A stretch of DNA of 64,000 nucleotides from Plantibacter sp. VKM Ac-2880 (GCF_015351235.1 NZ_JADKSJ010000002.1:1240001-1304000), one strand, 5' to 3'; positions 46,101-54,414 are shown, counted from the first letter of the stretch. The notes: a model not told the origin generated them from the letters alone. Numbers and translations are program-made.

Positions 46101-46893
46101 CGAGAGCGTCCGGCAGGTACGCCTGGATGACGATGCCTGCCTCGAACCGCAGCAACTGCGGGTGGTCGAGGATGCGGGTGAAGACCGCGATGGTCAGGTC
46201 GAGGTCGCGGTACTCCTCCATGTCGAGGTTGATGAAGGTGCCGGTCGTCAGGCCCTCTTCGTACAACGGGACCAGGCGGCGGACGATGCGGTCGACGACC
46301 TGCTCGAACGACCACATGGAGAGTTGGCTCGCGATGGACGACACCTTGATCGACACGTAGTCGACGTCGGGCCGCTGCAGGAGCTCGCGGGTGCCGGCGA
46401 GTCGCTTGGCGGCCTCGCCCTCGCCGAGGACGGCTTCACCCAGGAGGTTCAGGTTGAGTCGAGAGCCGTCGGCCCGCAGCTTCGCGATGGCCGCACCGAG
46501 CTCACGAGGACGACTGTCGACGATGAGGTGGCCGACCATGCCGCGCAGCACCCGACGGGAAGCCGGGACGACGACCCATGGCAGGACCGGCCCGACGAGG
46601 CCGCCGGTACGGATGGCGGCCTGCTCGTACCAGGGGAGGAAGCTCGGCGTCCGGGAGGCGAGAGCTGCGAGGGCGTTGCCTGCAACGAAACCGTCCTCCG
46701 GTCGCATGACCCCGTCGACGAAGCCGACGGTGAACTCCAGCCCATTGGGATCGCGCAGCACGCCGGCGAGCCGAGCCGCCGCCGGATCCACGGGCTCCTT
46801 CGCCCCCTCGTCCACCCACTTCGCGGCGAGGGCGACCGCACGATCCGCGAGGCCGACCGTCTCGGTGGGATCCTCGTACGCTTCGTTCGCCAT
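43138..46893 (-). CDS. putA: Bifunctional proline dehydrogenase / delta-1-pyrroline-5-carboxylate dehydrogenase
   Basis: A 1251-residue PutA that oxidises proline to glutamate. The N-terminal half is a FAD-dependent proline dehydrogenase barrel (INLDMEEYRDLDLTIAVF, AAIKVRLVKGANLAME, RVGVAGHNLFDIA). A charged linker rich in Asp/Arg/Glu links to an NAD-dependent aldehyde dehydrogenase (VVTPPWNFPVAIPAGGVLAAL, LLAETSGKNAVIV, catalytic Cys in FGHAGQKCSAASLV, NLYVNRGITGAIV). The C-terminal 200 residues are a further domain as in long PutA forms. No DNA-binding N-terminal ribbon-helix-helix is present, so it is not its own repressor. ATG 46893 was chosen; a longer start at 46962 exists. Confidence 0.93.
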   Translation of the reverse strand: MANEAYEDPTETVGLADRAVALAAKWVDEGAKEPVDPAAARLAGVLRDPNGLEFTVGFVDGVMRPEDGFVAGNALAALASRTPSFLPWYEQAAIRTGGLVGPVLPWVVVPASRRVLRGMVGHLIVDSRPRELGAAIAKLRADGSRLNLNLLGEAVLGEGEAAKRLAGTRELLQRPDVDYVSIKVSSIASQLSMWSFEQVVDRIVRRLVPLYEEGLTTGTFINLDMEEYRDLDLTIAVFTRILDHPQLLRFEAGIVIQAYLPDALEAMMQLTAWSKQRVAAGGAAIKVRLVKGANLAMERVDAAIHGWPLATTASKRETDTNYKRVLDWALTPARTDVVRVGVAGHNLFDIAYAWLLAGDRGVRDRVDFEMLLGMATGQVEAIKRDVGTVLLYTPVVNPKEFDVAISYLVRRLEENASEENFMSAVFDLAEKPTLFARERRRFLASVEVLQETPGLVPTPNRTQDRSQEAVEPVRDDSEADERFRDPAQDSDAGLTQQVLGLDRGSDREDRFRTESSSYVETAVFSRSERGGIVDGAPGFENTADTDPSLAANRAWGAAILSRVPSSTLGNSAVAAAALTDERVLERTITMVQAAGTRWGARPAAERAAVLHAAGRVLASRRADLIEVMASETGKTIAEADPEVSEAVDFAHYYASTAPDLERVRGARFVPSRLTVVTPPWNFPVAIPAGGVLAALASGSGVIIKPAPQAKRCAAVVVEALWDAGVPRDLLVLADVEEGELGRRLVSHPAVDRVILTGAYETARLFRSWRADLPLLAETSGKNAVIVTPSADLDLAVADIVKSAFGHAGQKCSAASLVILVGSVGRSERFLRQLEDAVRSLRVGWPSDARTQMGPIVEPAGEKLLSGLTELRLGEKWLVEPKLLDDSSVNFGAPSERLWSPGVRTGVQPGSPFHLTEYFGPVLGVMRAATLAEAVTMQNATPYGLTAGLHTFDPADLDEWLDTVEAGNLYVNRGITGAIVQRQPFGGWKRSSVGTGAKPGGPNALFGLGDWQPDPGSASQSLHLRGLDTRIVKLIEAAQPSLTYEAFDVLRRSALSDAVAWGNEFGEVTDVSQLGVERNLLRYRPVAVSVRVAAGADLGDALRVLIAAVRSRSRFTVSLGGRLPREVRDWLSELNIPVSLETDDQWLTRMAARGSIDTGELGQEAPFATRVRIVGPRPETVAEAEPGSEVSEPEPLAKRLAEALGGDPDIAIWAGPVTQAGRVELLPFLHEQAISITAHRFGTPDPWSHGVI

Positions 46894-47025
46894 GCCGCTC
46901 AGCCTATTCGCGGATCCGGCGTTCCCTTCCGAGGCTCGCGAGGGGTCGTGCGCGTGTGGCACGCCCGCTCCCGGTCCCGCGCCCAGGTCGGTCCCCGCGG
47001 CTGTCGAGGAGGCGACCCGTGTCGT

Positions 47026-48033
47026 TCAGTGTCGGCGGTGGTCCTGGACCGTGATCTTCGGCCCTCGGCGCGGCTTGTGGATGCCGCTCCGGCCGATGAG
47101 TCGGAGCACCCGTTGCCGTTGGCCGTTCCACGGTGCGAGGAGTTCGAGCATGCCATCGTCATCGACGGGCGCACCGGCGAGCGCTTGACCGACGGACGCC
47201 GCCAGGTGGTAGTCGCCGACGCTGACGGCGTCGGGGTCGCCGTGCGCACGGAGGGTGACCTCCGCGGCCGTCCACACCCCGATGCCGGGGAGGCTGCGCA
47301 GCCGCCGGGAGGCGTCGTCCGGATGCTCGTCGACCGTCCGCTCGATCGCGCTCGCGAGTCGGGACGATCGCACCACCGTCTCGGATCGCTGCGGCCCGAC
47401 CCCTGCCTCGTGCCACTCCCAGCTCGGGATCATGCGCCAGGTGTCCGCCGCCGGGGCGACGATCATGCCCTCGGGCGCCGGGCCGGGTGCTGGTTCGCCG
47501 TGGCGCCGCACGAGCTGTCGCCACGCCCGCCAGGCTTCCATCGCCGTGACCTTCTGCTCCATGATCGACGGCACGAGCATCTCGAACACGAGCCGGTTGC
47601 GGCTGAGGCGCATGCCCGGGTTGCGTCGGAGTACTTCCGTCAGCAGCGGGCTGCGGCTGACGTCGAGCCCGCTCCAGTCGTCGTCGCGACCGAGGAGCTC
47701 CGGCACGCCGTCGATCATCCACTCGGCACCGGGTCCCCAGGCCGTCGCCTCGACCTCGCCGTCGCGCACCGTCGACACGTACAGGGTCGCCCCACCCTGG
47801 GGTGTGCGCGCCGTCAACCAGACACCGCCGGGGGTCTTCCGGTAGCAGGGGCCGTCGCCACCGCGGGAGATCAGGCGCAGCGTCGCGTGGACGTCGAGTG
47901 GCCCGGTCGGCCGGTACACCGTCCGCACGCTCGTCGACGTCGTCGCCCCCTCGCTCGGCACGCCGGCCAGCGGCGGCGCCGAGGGTCGAGGGGCCTGCTG
48001 GATGGATGGTGCGACTGCTGACATGCCGCTCAC
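47026..48033 (-). CDS. DNA-3-methyladenine glycosylase 2-type HhH-GPD protein
   Basis: A 335-residue protein with a helix-hairpin-helix-GPD fold. The hairpin and catalytic region read LRSLPGIGVWTAAEVTLRAHGDPDAVSVGDYHL, with the catalytic Asp in VGDYHL. An N-terminal domain of about 130 residues (VYRPTGPLDVHATLRLISRGGDGPCYRKT) precedes it, as in AlkA-type enzymes. It should excise alkylated bases. The first 30 residues are Pro/Ala/Ser-rich. Transcribed leftward, alone, after the hairpin at 48075. Confidence 0.88.
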   Translation of the reverse strand: MSGMSAVAPSIQQAPRPSAPPLAGVPSEGATTSTSVRTVYRPTGPLDVHATLRLISRGGDGPCYRKTPGGVWLTARTPQGGATLYVSTVRDGEVEATAWGPGAEWMIDGVPELLGRDDDWSGLDVSRSPLLTEVLRRNPGMRLSRNRLVFEMLVPSIMEQKVTAMEAWRAWRQLVRRHGEPAPGPAPEGMIVAPAADTWRMIPSWEWHEAGVGPQRSETVVRSSRLASAIERTVDEHPDDASRRLRSLPGIGVWTAAEVTLRAHGDPDAVSVGDYHLAASVGQALAGAPVDDDGMLELLAPWNGQRQRVLRLIGRSGIHKPRRGPKITVQDHRRH

Positions 48034-48074
48034 CCTACGTGGTGACCACCGACATCCGAGCGCACCGCACGACG

Positions 48075-48132
48075 ACGCCCGGGTGGCGGACGCGGACCGG
48101 ATGGAACCGGTGCCGCGTCGCCACCCGGGCGT
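48075..48132 (-). terminator. Long hairpin downstream of the secreted multidomain gene
   Basis: Two 26-base arms (48075-48100 and 48107-48132) pair almost completely, with one bulged base in each, around loop ATGGAA; the outer 14 pairs, starting ACGCCCGGGTGGCG, are perfect. It begins 13 bp past the stop codon of the leftward gene. No U-run follows. Confidence 0.65.
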
Positions 48133-48145
48133 GAGTGGTCGATGG

Positions 48146-50110
48146 CTAGTGGCTACTGCCGTGGAGGATGAAGTCGTACGCGAACTGATCGACGACCGTC
48201 CCGTTCACCGCCTGCTTGACGTGCCCGCCCGCGTACCGCCCGGGCTTGTAGTCGGTCGGCCACAAGATGCTCCACGTCCCGTCGGGACGGACGACGTCGG
48301 AACCGAGGTCGGTGCCCCAAGCGCCCACGATCGAGACGGTCGAGCCGGGCGTCGCCGTGCCGGTGAACTCCGGCCGGGTGCCCGAGACGGTCTCGCCGAT
48401 CTTCGGCGAGGTCACCACGAGCGGCTTGGCGATCGTGAAGTCGTACGTGACGCTCCCCGCCTGGACGCCCTCGACGTACTGCTTGACCGTGCCGCCGACA
48501 TAGCGGGCGGGCAGGAGTGACTGATCCCAGATGATCGACCAGACGCCGGAGCTGTCGACGTGCTCGACCGAGCCGGCGACGCGTCCCCATTGGGTGCGGA
48601 TCTCGACGCGCGCACCGGGCTGGGCGGTACCGGTGAACACGGGGACGGGACCGAGCAGTGCACCGCCGACCTTCGGCGAGGTCACGACGAGCGGCGCGGC
48701 CCCTGCCTCAGGGCGCATGACGAAGTCGTAGGGCACGCGGGACTGCTCGACGCCCGAGATCTCCTGCACGACGCGACCGCCACGGTAGGTGCCGGGGGTG
48801 ATCGACTTGTTCCACTCGACGCTCCAGGTGCCCTCCTTCGTGACGCGGCCGCTGCCGAGCTCGGAGTTCCAGGAGCCGATGACCCGCACCGTGGCGCCGG
48901 GCTCGCCTCGCCCGGTGAAGACCGGGACCGGCGTGGTGATGACGGCGCCGATGGCGGGCGATTCGAGGGTCACGTCGACCACCGGGCCCGGCTCCGGCGC
49001 GGGTTCGCGGTAGGAGAAGCGCACCGGTGCCGTGGTGCGCTGCTCCTCGAACAGCTGGGTCGCCGTGGCGGTGTACGCGCGTTCCTCCAGCGTGCGAAGC
49101 GACTGCTGCTCCCAGGTGCCCGAGCTGCCGACGGCCGTGTCCACGAGAGTGACACCGTCGCGGTCGTCCACGACGGTGACGGACGCGCCGGGCTCTCCGC
49201 GACCGGAGAAGACCGGGCGGTTGACCTCGACCGTGCTGTCCAGCGCCGGTGACTCCACCGTGATCGCGCGGACCGCGGCGTAGGTGAGCGACCAGGGCAC
49301 CGTCGTGTCGTCGGCCATTTGCCGGACGGTGCCGGCGTGCGCACCGGCGGCCAGTGCCGCCGACACCGGAGCGGTCCACGACCCCTGCGGGTTCACGACG
49401 CCGGAGGCGATGACCCCGCCACCCTCCTCGACGACTTCGATGGCCGAACCGGGATGGCCCGTGCCGGTGAACGTGGGCTGGGGGATTCGGACGGTGGAGC
49501 CGGCAGCCGGTGCCGTGAGCACGAGCGGCTCGATGTCCGGCTCGGGCGCCGAGCCGTCCGGCAGGATGACCGCTCCTTCCGAGGGGAGGCCGATGCCGCC
49601 GACGGCCAGCATGCCGGCGAACTGACGAAGGAACCCGCCCTGTCCGCCGCTCGACACGAGGCCGGAGCCGGTCAGCTCAGCCGTCTCGATGTCCTGCCAC
49701 GCCCACTCCTGGGCGAGCGAACCGTTGCAGCTCGCCGGGTAGACGTATTTGTACCGCTGGAGGGGATTGGGCTCGAGGCAGCGCTCCCACCCGTTCACGA
49801 GACCCCGGATCGGGCCGACGCCGTCGAGGTCGGGGAAGGTCCATTCGGTGGCTGCGGCGAGTGCTTCGCCGACCGAGGTGTGGACCGAGGCGGGCGTCGG
49901 GTTCGAGGTGTTCCCGGACGAACCCACGGCGAAGTACGCGCCGACACCGCCGGCACGCATCTGCCCGACGAACCGACCGGAGATCGACGCGGTGACACTG
50001 CTGTCGGGTGTGTCGACGTCGACCGTGGTCGCTGAGGCCGGGGCACCCACCAGGCCGGCGGCGAGGACACCGACGAGCCCGATGGCGGATAAGGAGGTGA
50101 GGCGTTTCAT
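48146..50110 (-). CDS. Secreted multidomain protein with beta-trefoil-like head and Ig-like repeats (paralogue 2)
   Basis: A 654-residue exported protein: signal peptide (SLSAIGLVGVLAAGLVGAPASA, ending about residue 28), a cysteine-bearing region resembling a ricin-type beta-trefoil segment (ERCLEP, ASCNGSLAQEWAW), then about five Ig-like repeats of 90-95 residues with PVFTGTGxPGA and WSxxWNKSITPGxYRGG patterns. It has no LPXTG or other cell-wall anchor and ends HGSSH. It is a shorter paralogue of the 1072-residue protein encoded 731 bp upstream. Surface adhesion or glycan binding is likely from the architecture but not shown. Confidence 0.8.
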   Translation of the reverse strand: MKRLTSLSAIGLVGVLAAGLVGAPASATTVDVDTPDSSVTASISGRFVGQMRAGGVGAYFAVGSSGNTSNPTPASVHTSVGEALAAATEWTFPDLDGVGPIRGLVNGWERCLEPNPLQRYKYVYPASCNGSLAQEWAWQDIETAELTGSGLVSSGGQGGFLRQFAGMLAVGGIGLPSEGAVILPDGSAPEPDIEPLVLTAPAAGSTVRIPQPTFTGTGHPGSAIEVVEEGGGVIASGVVNPQGSWTAPVSAALAAGAHAGTVRQMADDTTVPWSLTYAAVRAITVESPALDSTVEVNRPVFSGRGEPGASVTVVDDRDGVTLVDTAVGSSGTWEQQSLRTLEERAYTATATQLFEEQRTTAPVRFSYREPAPEPGPVVDVTLESPAIGAVITTPVPVFTGRGEPGATVRVIGSWNSELGSGRVTKEGTWSVEWNKSITPGTYRGGRVVQEISGVEQSRVPYDFVMRPEAGAAPLVVTSPKVGGALLGPVPVFTGTAQPGARVEIRTQWGRVAGSVEHVDSSGVWSIIWDQSLLPARYVGGTVKQYVEGVQAGSVTYDFTIAKPLVVTSPKIGETVSGTRPEFTGTATPGSTVSIVGAWGTDLGSDVVRPDGTWSILWPTDYKPGRYAGGHVKQAVNGTVVDQFAYDFILHGSSH

Positions 50111-50316
50111 AGGCGGGAGTGGACCTTTCACGGATCTGTGCATCGGCAGGAGTGCCGTCGATGCACGCAAGAGCGTTCAGCTGAACTCCGCGAGCCTACA
50201 GATATACCAGTTGGCCAGGTGTGGGGTATCTCGAATCTGTGGAGAACTCATCACCCCAAGCACGCAGCAACCGCCGACCCTTTGCGTCTAGGATCGGCGG
50301 CTGCGGCGTCGTCCGG

Positions 50317-50736
50317 CTATTCTGCCGCGACGAGATTGTCCTGCCCGTTGTCGGTGACGGCCGGGGCGGCAGGCGTGACGACCTTGTTGCCGTTGGCACC
50401 CTCACTGAAGGTGACATTCGCCACGTCGGCCACGGTGACGAGCGAGATGGAGCTGTTGAACGTGAGGTTCGAGACGGCGCCGGTGACGGTGACCATGCTG
50501 TTGGAGCCCTCGACGACGACGTTCTCGCAGTCGCCCTCGAGCGTGACGTTGGAACTGTCCTCGACGATGGTCGCGGTGCCGTCGACGCAGGTGCCGTCGA
50601 TCTCGGGGACCACGTAGTCGGAACCGGCTTCGGCGGATGCGGTGCTGTCGGCGGGAGCGCTCGATTCGGTGGCCGTGCAGCCGGCGAGGCCGAGCGCGAT
50701 GAACGCGGCAGCGGCGAGGATGGGGAGCTTCTTCAT
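50317..50736 (-). CDS. DUF3060 small lipoprotein
   Basis: A 139-residue lipoprotein. Signal: MKKLPILAAAAFIALGLAGC with lipidation at Cys20; then Ser/Ala-rich linker and a DUF3060 beta-rich domain (SSNVTLEGDCENVVVEGSNSMVTVTGAVSNLTF) whose repeated V-x-G/N-x turns resemble a small right-handed beta-helix. It sits between the two large secreted paralogues on the same strand, separated by a hairpin from the first. Function unknown; co-expression with the adhesin-like proteins is possible. Confidence 0.85.
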   Translation of the reverse strand: MKKLPILAAAAFIALGLAGCTATESSAPADSTASAEAGSDYVVPEIDGTCVDGTATIVEDSSNVTLEGDCENVVVEGSNSMVTVTGAVSNLTFNSSISLVTVADVANVTFSEGANGNKVVTPAAPAVTDNGQDNLVAAE

Positions 50737-50765
50737 GAGTGGTTGTCCTTTCGGGAGGTTCGGGA

Positions 50766-50804
50766 CCCTGCCTGCCGGCCGGGGGTACCGGCCGACAGAC
50801 AGGG
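50766..50804 (-). terminator. Hairpin after the large secreted protein gene
   Basis: CCCTGCCTGCCGGCCGG (50766-50782) and its near-inverse (50788-50804) pair over 17 bp with two mismatches around a 5-base loop. It lies 36 bp past the stop codon at 50841, before the DUF3060 gene. Confidence 0.6.
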
Positions 50805-50840
50805 GGTGCTGCAGGGGTGGTGCTGGGGTGGTACTACGGA

Positions 50841-53800
50841 CTACTTCGTGAGGATGAAGTCGTAGGTGAACGAGCCGATGACCTTGCCGTTCACGGACTC
50901 CGTGACGGTGCCACCGGAGTAGCGGGCGGGCTTGTAGTCGCTCGGCCAGGTGATCGTCCACTCACCGTGCTCGTTCGCCGTCGTGTGGCCCAGGTCGGTG
51001 CCCCATGCGCCGCGGATCTGGATCTCAGCCTCCGGGATCGCGGTGCCGGTGAACACCGGGCGGGTGCCCGAGATCGTCTCGCCGATCTTCGGCGAGTTCA
51101 CGACGAGCTGGGACGCGACGATGGTGAAGTCGTAGATGAACTTCCCGCGCTCCTCACCGTTCACGAACTGCTTCACCGTGCCGCCCGAGTAGCGGGCAGG
51201 CAACACGGTCTTGTTCCAGGTGATGCTCCACTGACCGTTCGAGGCGACGCTCTCGACACTGCCGAGGATTGCACCCGACGCTCCACGGATCTCGACCTTC
51301 GCACCGGGCTGTGCCGAACCGGTGAACACCGGAGTGGTCTCATGGGTCGTCTCGCCGACCTTCGGCGACGTCACCAGGAGCGGCGCGACGTTCGTGTTGC
51401 CGATCGTGAAGTCATAGACGAACTTGCCACGCTCCACACCGTTCACGAACTGCTTCACCGTGCCACCCGAGTAGCGACCAGGCACCACCGTCTTGTTCCA
51501 GGTGATACTCCACTGACCGCTGGAGGCGACGCTCTCGACACTGCCGAGGAGACTCCCCGAGGCGCCACGGATCTCCACCTTCGCGCCCGGCTGGGCCGTC
51601 CCGGTGAACACCGGGGTGGTCTCCTCGATCGTCGCACCGACCTTCGGCGCCGTCACCACCAGCGGCGCCACCTCTGCGGACTCGACCGTGAAGTCGTAGA
51701 CGAACTTGCCACGCTCCACACCGTTCACGAACTGCTTCACCGTGCCACCCGAGTAGCGACCAGGCACCACCGTCTTGTTCCAGGTGATGCTCCACTGACC
51801 GTTGGAGGCGACGCTGTCGACGCTGCCGAGAAGGTCACCCCAGCCGCCACGGATTTCCACCCGTGCGCCCGGCTGGGCGGTCCCGGTGAACACCGGCGTG
51901 GTCTCCTCGATCGTGTCGCCGACCTTCGGCGAGGTCACGACCAGCGGCGCGACCTCAGTGGCCTTGACAGTGAAGTCGTAGGGCACGCTCGTGTAGGGCT
52001 TGGCACCGACGTACTGACGCACCGATCCACCCGAGTACCGACCAGGAGTGAGCGAGGTGTTCCAGGTGAGCGACCAGGTCCCGTTGGACAGCACCTCGGT
52101 CTCGCCGAGCAGCGCCTGGGCGGCGCTGTAGACCTGGATCGTCGCACCAGCCTGACCGGTTCCGGTGAACACCGGGGCGCCCGGCTTCAGCTCCGCACCG
52201 ATCGCCGGCGACGTCAGGACGACCGGCTCATCGGGGATCGGCACACCCGCCGTGATCGTCGCCGACCACGTCTGGTTGAGGCCGCTGCCCCGCACGACGC
52301 CGTCGAACGTACCGATCGCCGCATCGGAAGCAGCCTGCAGGTGCAGGGTGAACGCACGGTTCGCATCGGTGACCGTGCCACTGAAGCCGTTCATGCTCGG
52401 CAACCAGGTGAACCCGGCAGGAGCGTTGCCCACCGGCGACAGGCCGTTCGGGACGACGATCTCGACCTGCCCGGACACGCTCTTGTTGAACTCGACGGGC
52501 GCATCCACCGTTTCGCCCTGACGCACCGTGACGGAGTCGATCGTCACGGCCGGAGCGACCGGGGCCGCCGTGATGGTCGCGAACCACCACTTGTCGAGGC
52601 CGCTGCCCCGCACGACACCATGGAAGGACCCGACCGGCGCATCAGCCGCCGCCTGCAAATGCATCGTGAACGCACGGTTCGCGTTCGAGACCGTGCCACT
52701 GAACCCGTTGATGCTCGGCAACCACGTGAAGCCGGCAGGAGCGCTGCCCACTGGCATCAGACCCGCTGGAACGGTGATCTCGACGGATCCGGAGACGGCC
52801 TCGTTGAACTTCACCGGGACATCCACCGTCTCGCCCTGCTGCACCGTCACCGTCTCGACGTCGACCGCCGGGTCACCCACAGCAGCCGTGATCGTCGCAG
52901 AGACCCGCTTGTTCAGGCCACCGCCGGACACGTACACGTAGTCCTTCCCGACCGGCGCATCCACTGCCGCCCGAAGATGCATCGTGAACGTGAGGTTCGA
53001 GCCTGAGACCGTGCCGATGAAGGCGTTCTCCTCCGGCGACCAGGTGAACCCGGCAGGAGCTGCTCCTGCCGGCGACAGACCGTCCGGAAGAAGGATCCGC
53101 ATCTCTCCGGAGATCGCCTTGTTGAACGCGACCGGGACGTCGACCGTCTTCCCCTGCTCCACGGTGAAGGCGTCGATCGTCACCGAGGGGTCGCCGGGCT
53201 CCGGATCGACCGGTCCGGCCGTGATGTTCGCGGTGAAGTCGGCGATCTTCGTGCGGTTCGCACCGTAGGCGATCTGCCCGCCGAGGGCGGTACCGATCGG
53301 AGCGTTCTGGTCAGCCGTCAGCGTGAACGTCACCGAGGTCGTGCCGCTCGGGAGCGTGCCGCTCATGCCCCGACTGTTCAGCGTGAACGCAGAGTTGGCG
53401 ACCGCGGTGATCTTCGTGCCCGCCGGGTGATCGATGTCGATGCGCTGCCCACCCGCAGCATCGTTGAACGTCGCCGTGACCTCGACTGACTGGCCGCGGT
53501 TGAGGCTTGGCGTCCCGATGGACGCCGACGGAGGGAGCACAGGAGAGAATTCACTCATGACGAGGTGCTCTTGATAATTCGGCCCATCGGGCGACGCCCC
53601 CCAATGGAAGCGTTCTGCTCTGAGATCCAGCAGCTTACCCTGAGGATTGCGGATGATGCCATCGGCATCCACAGTCAAACCGTCTGTCCCGATGTCATCA
53701 CAGCCGACCAGCCGGACGCTTGCGTATACAGTATCGAAATTCTGCAGGCACTTATCACCGATCTGGATCTTCCCGGAAGTACCGATGGCGGGGATGGCCA

Positions 53801-54059
53801 CGACCGATGCCTGAGCACTTGCCTCCTCAAGACTGAGAGAGGGGCGGGCGTAGAAAGAAGGTGGGTTGTCGGCGTTGGCCCAGTAATACGCGGAGTAGTA
53901 CGGATTCTGCAGAACGAACTTGCCGGTGAGCTGTGCCGAAGCGGTGTCCGCGACGGCGACCTCGGGCGAGTCGGCGACCGCGGCAGCCGGCCCGGTGAGG
54001 ACACCGGACGCGGCGATGGCTATCAGCCCGAAGGCCGACAGGGTTTTCTTGAGCTTCAT
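50841..54059 (-). CDS. Large secreted multidomain protein with beta-trefoil-like head and two kinds of tandem repeat (paralogue 1)
   Basis: A 1072-residue exported protein. Order: signal peptide (about residues 1-28), a beta-trefoil-like head (about 40-170, with IQIGDKCLQNFD and VRLVGCDDIG), one bacterial-type beta domain (about 175-285), three repeats of about 100 residues built on TVxQGETVDVPVxFN and APAGFTWLP (about 290-600), and five Ig-like repeats of 92-94 residues (about 605-1072). Three of the last are nearly identical in DNA at exactly 282-bp spacing. No wall anchor is visible. ATG 54059 follows AAAGGA. Probable surface or matrix adhesin; carbohydrate binding by the head is inferred. 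Confidence 0.82.
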   Translation of the reverse strand: MKLKKTLSAFGLIAIAASGVLTGPAAAVADSPEVAVADTASAQLTGKFVLQNPYYSAYYWANADNPPSFYARPSLSLEEASAQASVVAIPAIGTSGKIQIGDKCLQNFDTVYASVRLVGCDDIGTDGLTVDADGIIRNPQGKLLDLRAERFHWGASPDGPNYQEHLVMSEFSPVLPPSASIGTPSLNRGQSVEVTATFNDAAGGQRIDIDHPAGTKITAVANSAFTLNSRGMSGTLPSGTTSVTFTLTADQNAPIGTALGGQIAYGANRTKIADFTANITAGPVDPEPGDPSVTIDAFTVEQGKTVDVPVAFNKAISGEMRILLPDGLSPAGAAPAGFTWSPEENAFIGTVSGSNLTFTMHLRAAVDAPVGKDYVYVSGGGLNKRVSATITAAVGDPAVDVETVTVQQGETVDVPVKFNEAVSGSVEITVPAGLMPVGSAPAGFTWLPSINGFSGTVSNANRAFTMHLQAAADAPVGSFHGVVRGSGLDKWWFATITAAPVAPAVTIDSVTVRQGETVDAPVEFNKSVSGQVEIVVPNGLSPVGNAPAGFTWLPSMNGFSGTVTDANRAFTLHLQAASDAAIGTFDGVVRGSGLNQTWSATITAGVPIPDEPVVLTSPAIGAELKPGAPVFTGTGQAGATIQVYSAAQALLGETEVLSNGTWSLTWNTSLTPGRYSGGSVRQYVGAKPYTSVPYDFTVKATEVAPLVVTSPKVGDTIEETTPVFTGTAQPGARVEIRGGWGDLLGSVDSVASNGQWSITWNKTVVPGRYSGGTVKQFVNGVERGKFVYDFTVESAEVAPLVVTAPKVGATIEETTPVFTGTAQPGAKVEIRGASGSLLGSVESVASSGQWSITWNKTVVPGRYSGGTVKQFVNGVERGKFVYDFTIGNTNVAPLLVTSPKVGETTHETTPVFTGSAQPGAKVEIRGASGAILGSVESVASNGQWSITWNKTVLPARYSGGTVKQFVNGEERGKFIYDFTIVASQLVVNSPKIGETISGTRPVFTGTAIPEAEIQIRGAWGTDLGHTTANEHGEWTITWPSDYKPARYSGGTVTESVNGKVIGSFTYDFILTK
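51161..52006 (-). repeat. Near-identical 282-bp tandem units within the secreted protein gene
   Basis: The string TCACGAACTG recurs at 51161, 51443 and 51725, exactly 282 bp apart, and long stretches between are almost the same. Each unit encodes a 94-residue Ig-like domain. The outer units to either side are more divergent. Confidence 0.85.
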
Positions 54060-54217
54060 AGGGAGGAAGCTTCCTTTCATGAGCGGGCGCTGCGGCACAG
54101 AGCAGCTCGATTTTCGGGTCGAGGAGGAGCGCGCAGCCAGGGAGATGTCCGAGGATCGAACATGTTTGATTGTAACAGATATTTTAGTATGTACAACATG
54201 AGTTTGGTATTTTTCAA
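54060..54217. other. AT-richer upstream region of the large secreted protein gene
   Basis: This stretch carries the gene's ribosome site and promoter and is visibly richer in A and T than the rest of the window, especially 54160-54215. No gene is seen in it. It continues into the repeat cluster at 54218. Confidence 0.6.
54169..54196 (-). promoter_or_regulatory. Candidate promoter of the large secreted protein gene
   Basis: On the minus strand TTGTAC (plus 54191-54196) is followed after 16 bases by TACAAT (plus 54169-54174). The -10 is good and the -35 weak. It lies about 110 bp before the start codon in the AT-rich patch. Confidence 0.35.
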
Positions 54218-54362
54218 CGGCCACCCGGTCCCTGAGCGGGTCGAAGGGCGCACTTCGACAAGCTCAGTGACCGGGACGGGGCACTCAGTGACCGGGGTAG
54301 GGCGGGCCCGTGACCGGGGATGGTCCGATGGGCGGGTCCGGTCCCTGAGCCTGTCGAAGGGC
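54218..54362. repeat. Cluster of the dispersed CTTCGACAAGCTCAG repeat
   Basis: Several arms in both orientations (GGTCCCTGAGCGGGTCGAAG, CTTCGACAAGCTCAGTGACC, GTCCCTGAGCCTGTCGAAG). Intergenic, next to the prpC terminator. Confidence 0.8.
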
Positions 54363-54370
54363 ACGCAGAA

Positions 54371-54399
54371 CACCCCGCCGAGTCGGGCTCGGCGGGGTG
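54371..54399 (-). terminator. Terminator hairpin after prpC
   Basis: CACCCCGCCGAG (54371-54382), loop TCGGG, and CTCGGCGGGGTG (54388-54399): a perfect 12-bp stem, 15 bp beyond the prpC stop on the minus strand. Confidence 0.8.
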
Positions 54400-54414
54400 T
54401 GGGTGCTGCGGCTG

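Noticed and set aside
44941-48021. Long plus-strand open frame across putA and the DNA glycosylase gene
   Set aside because: It is antisense to two clear genes and spans their intergenic gap; typical shadow frame.
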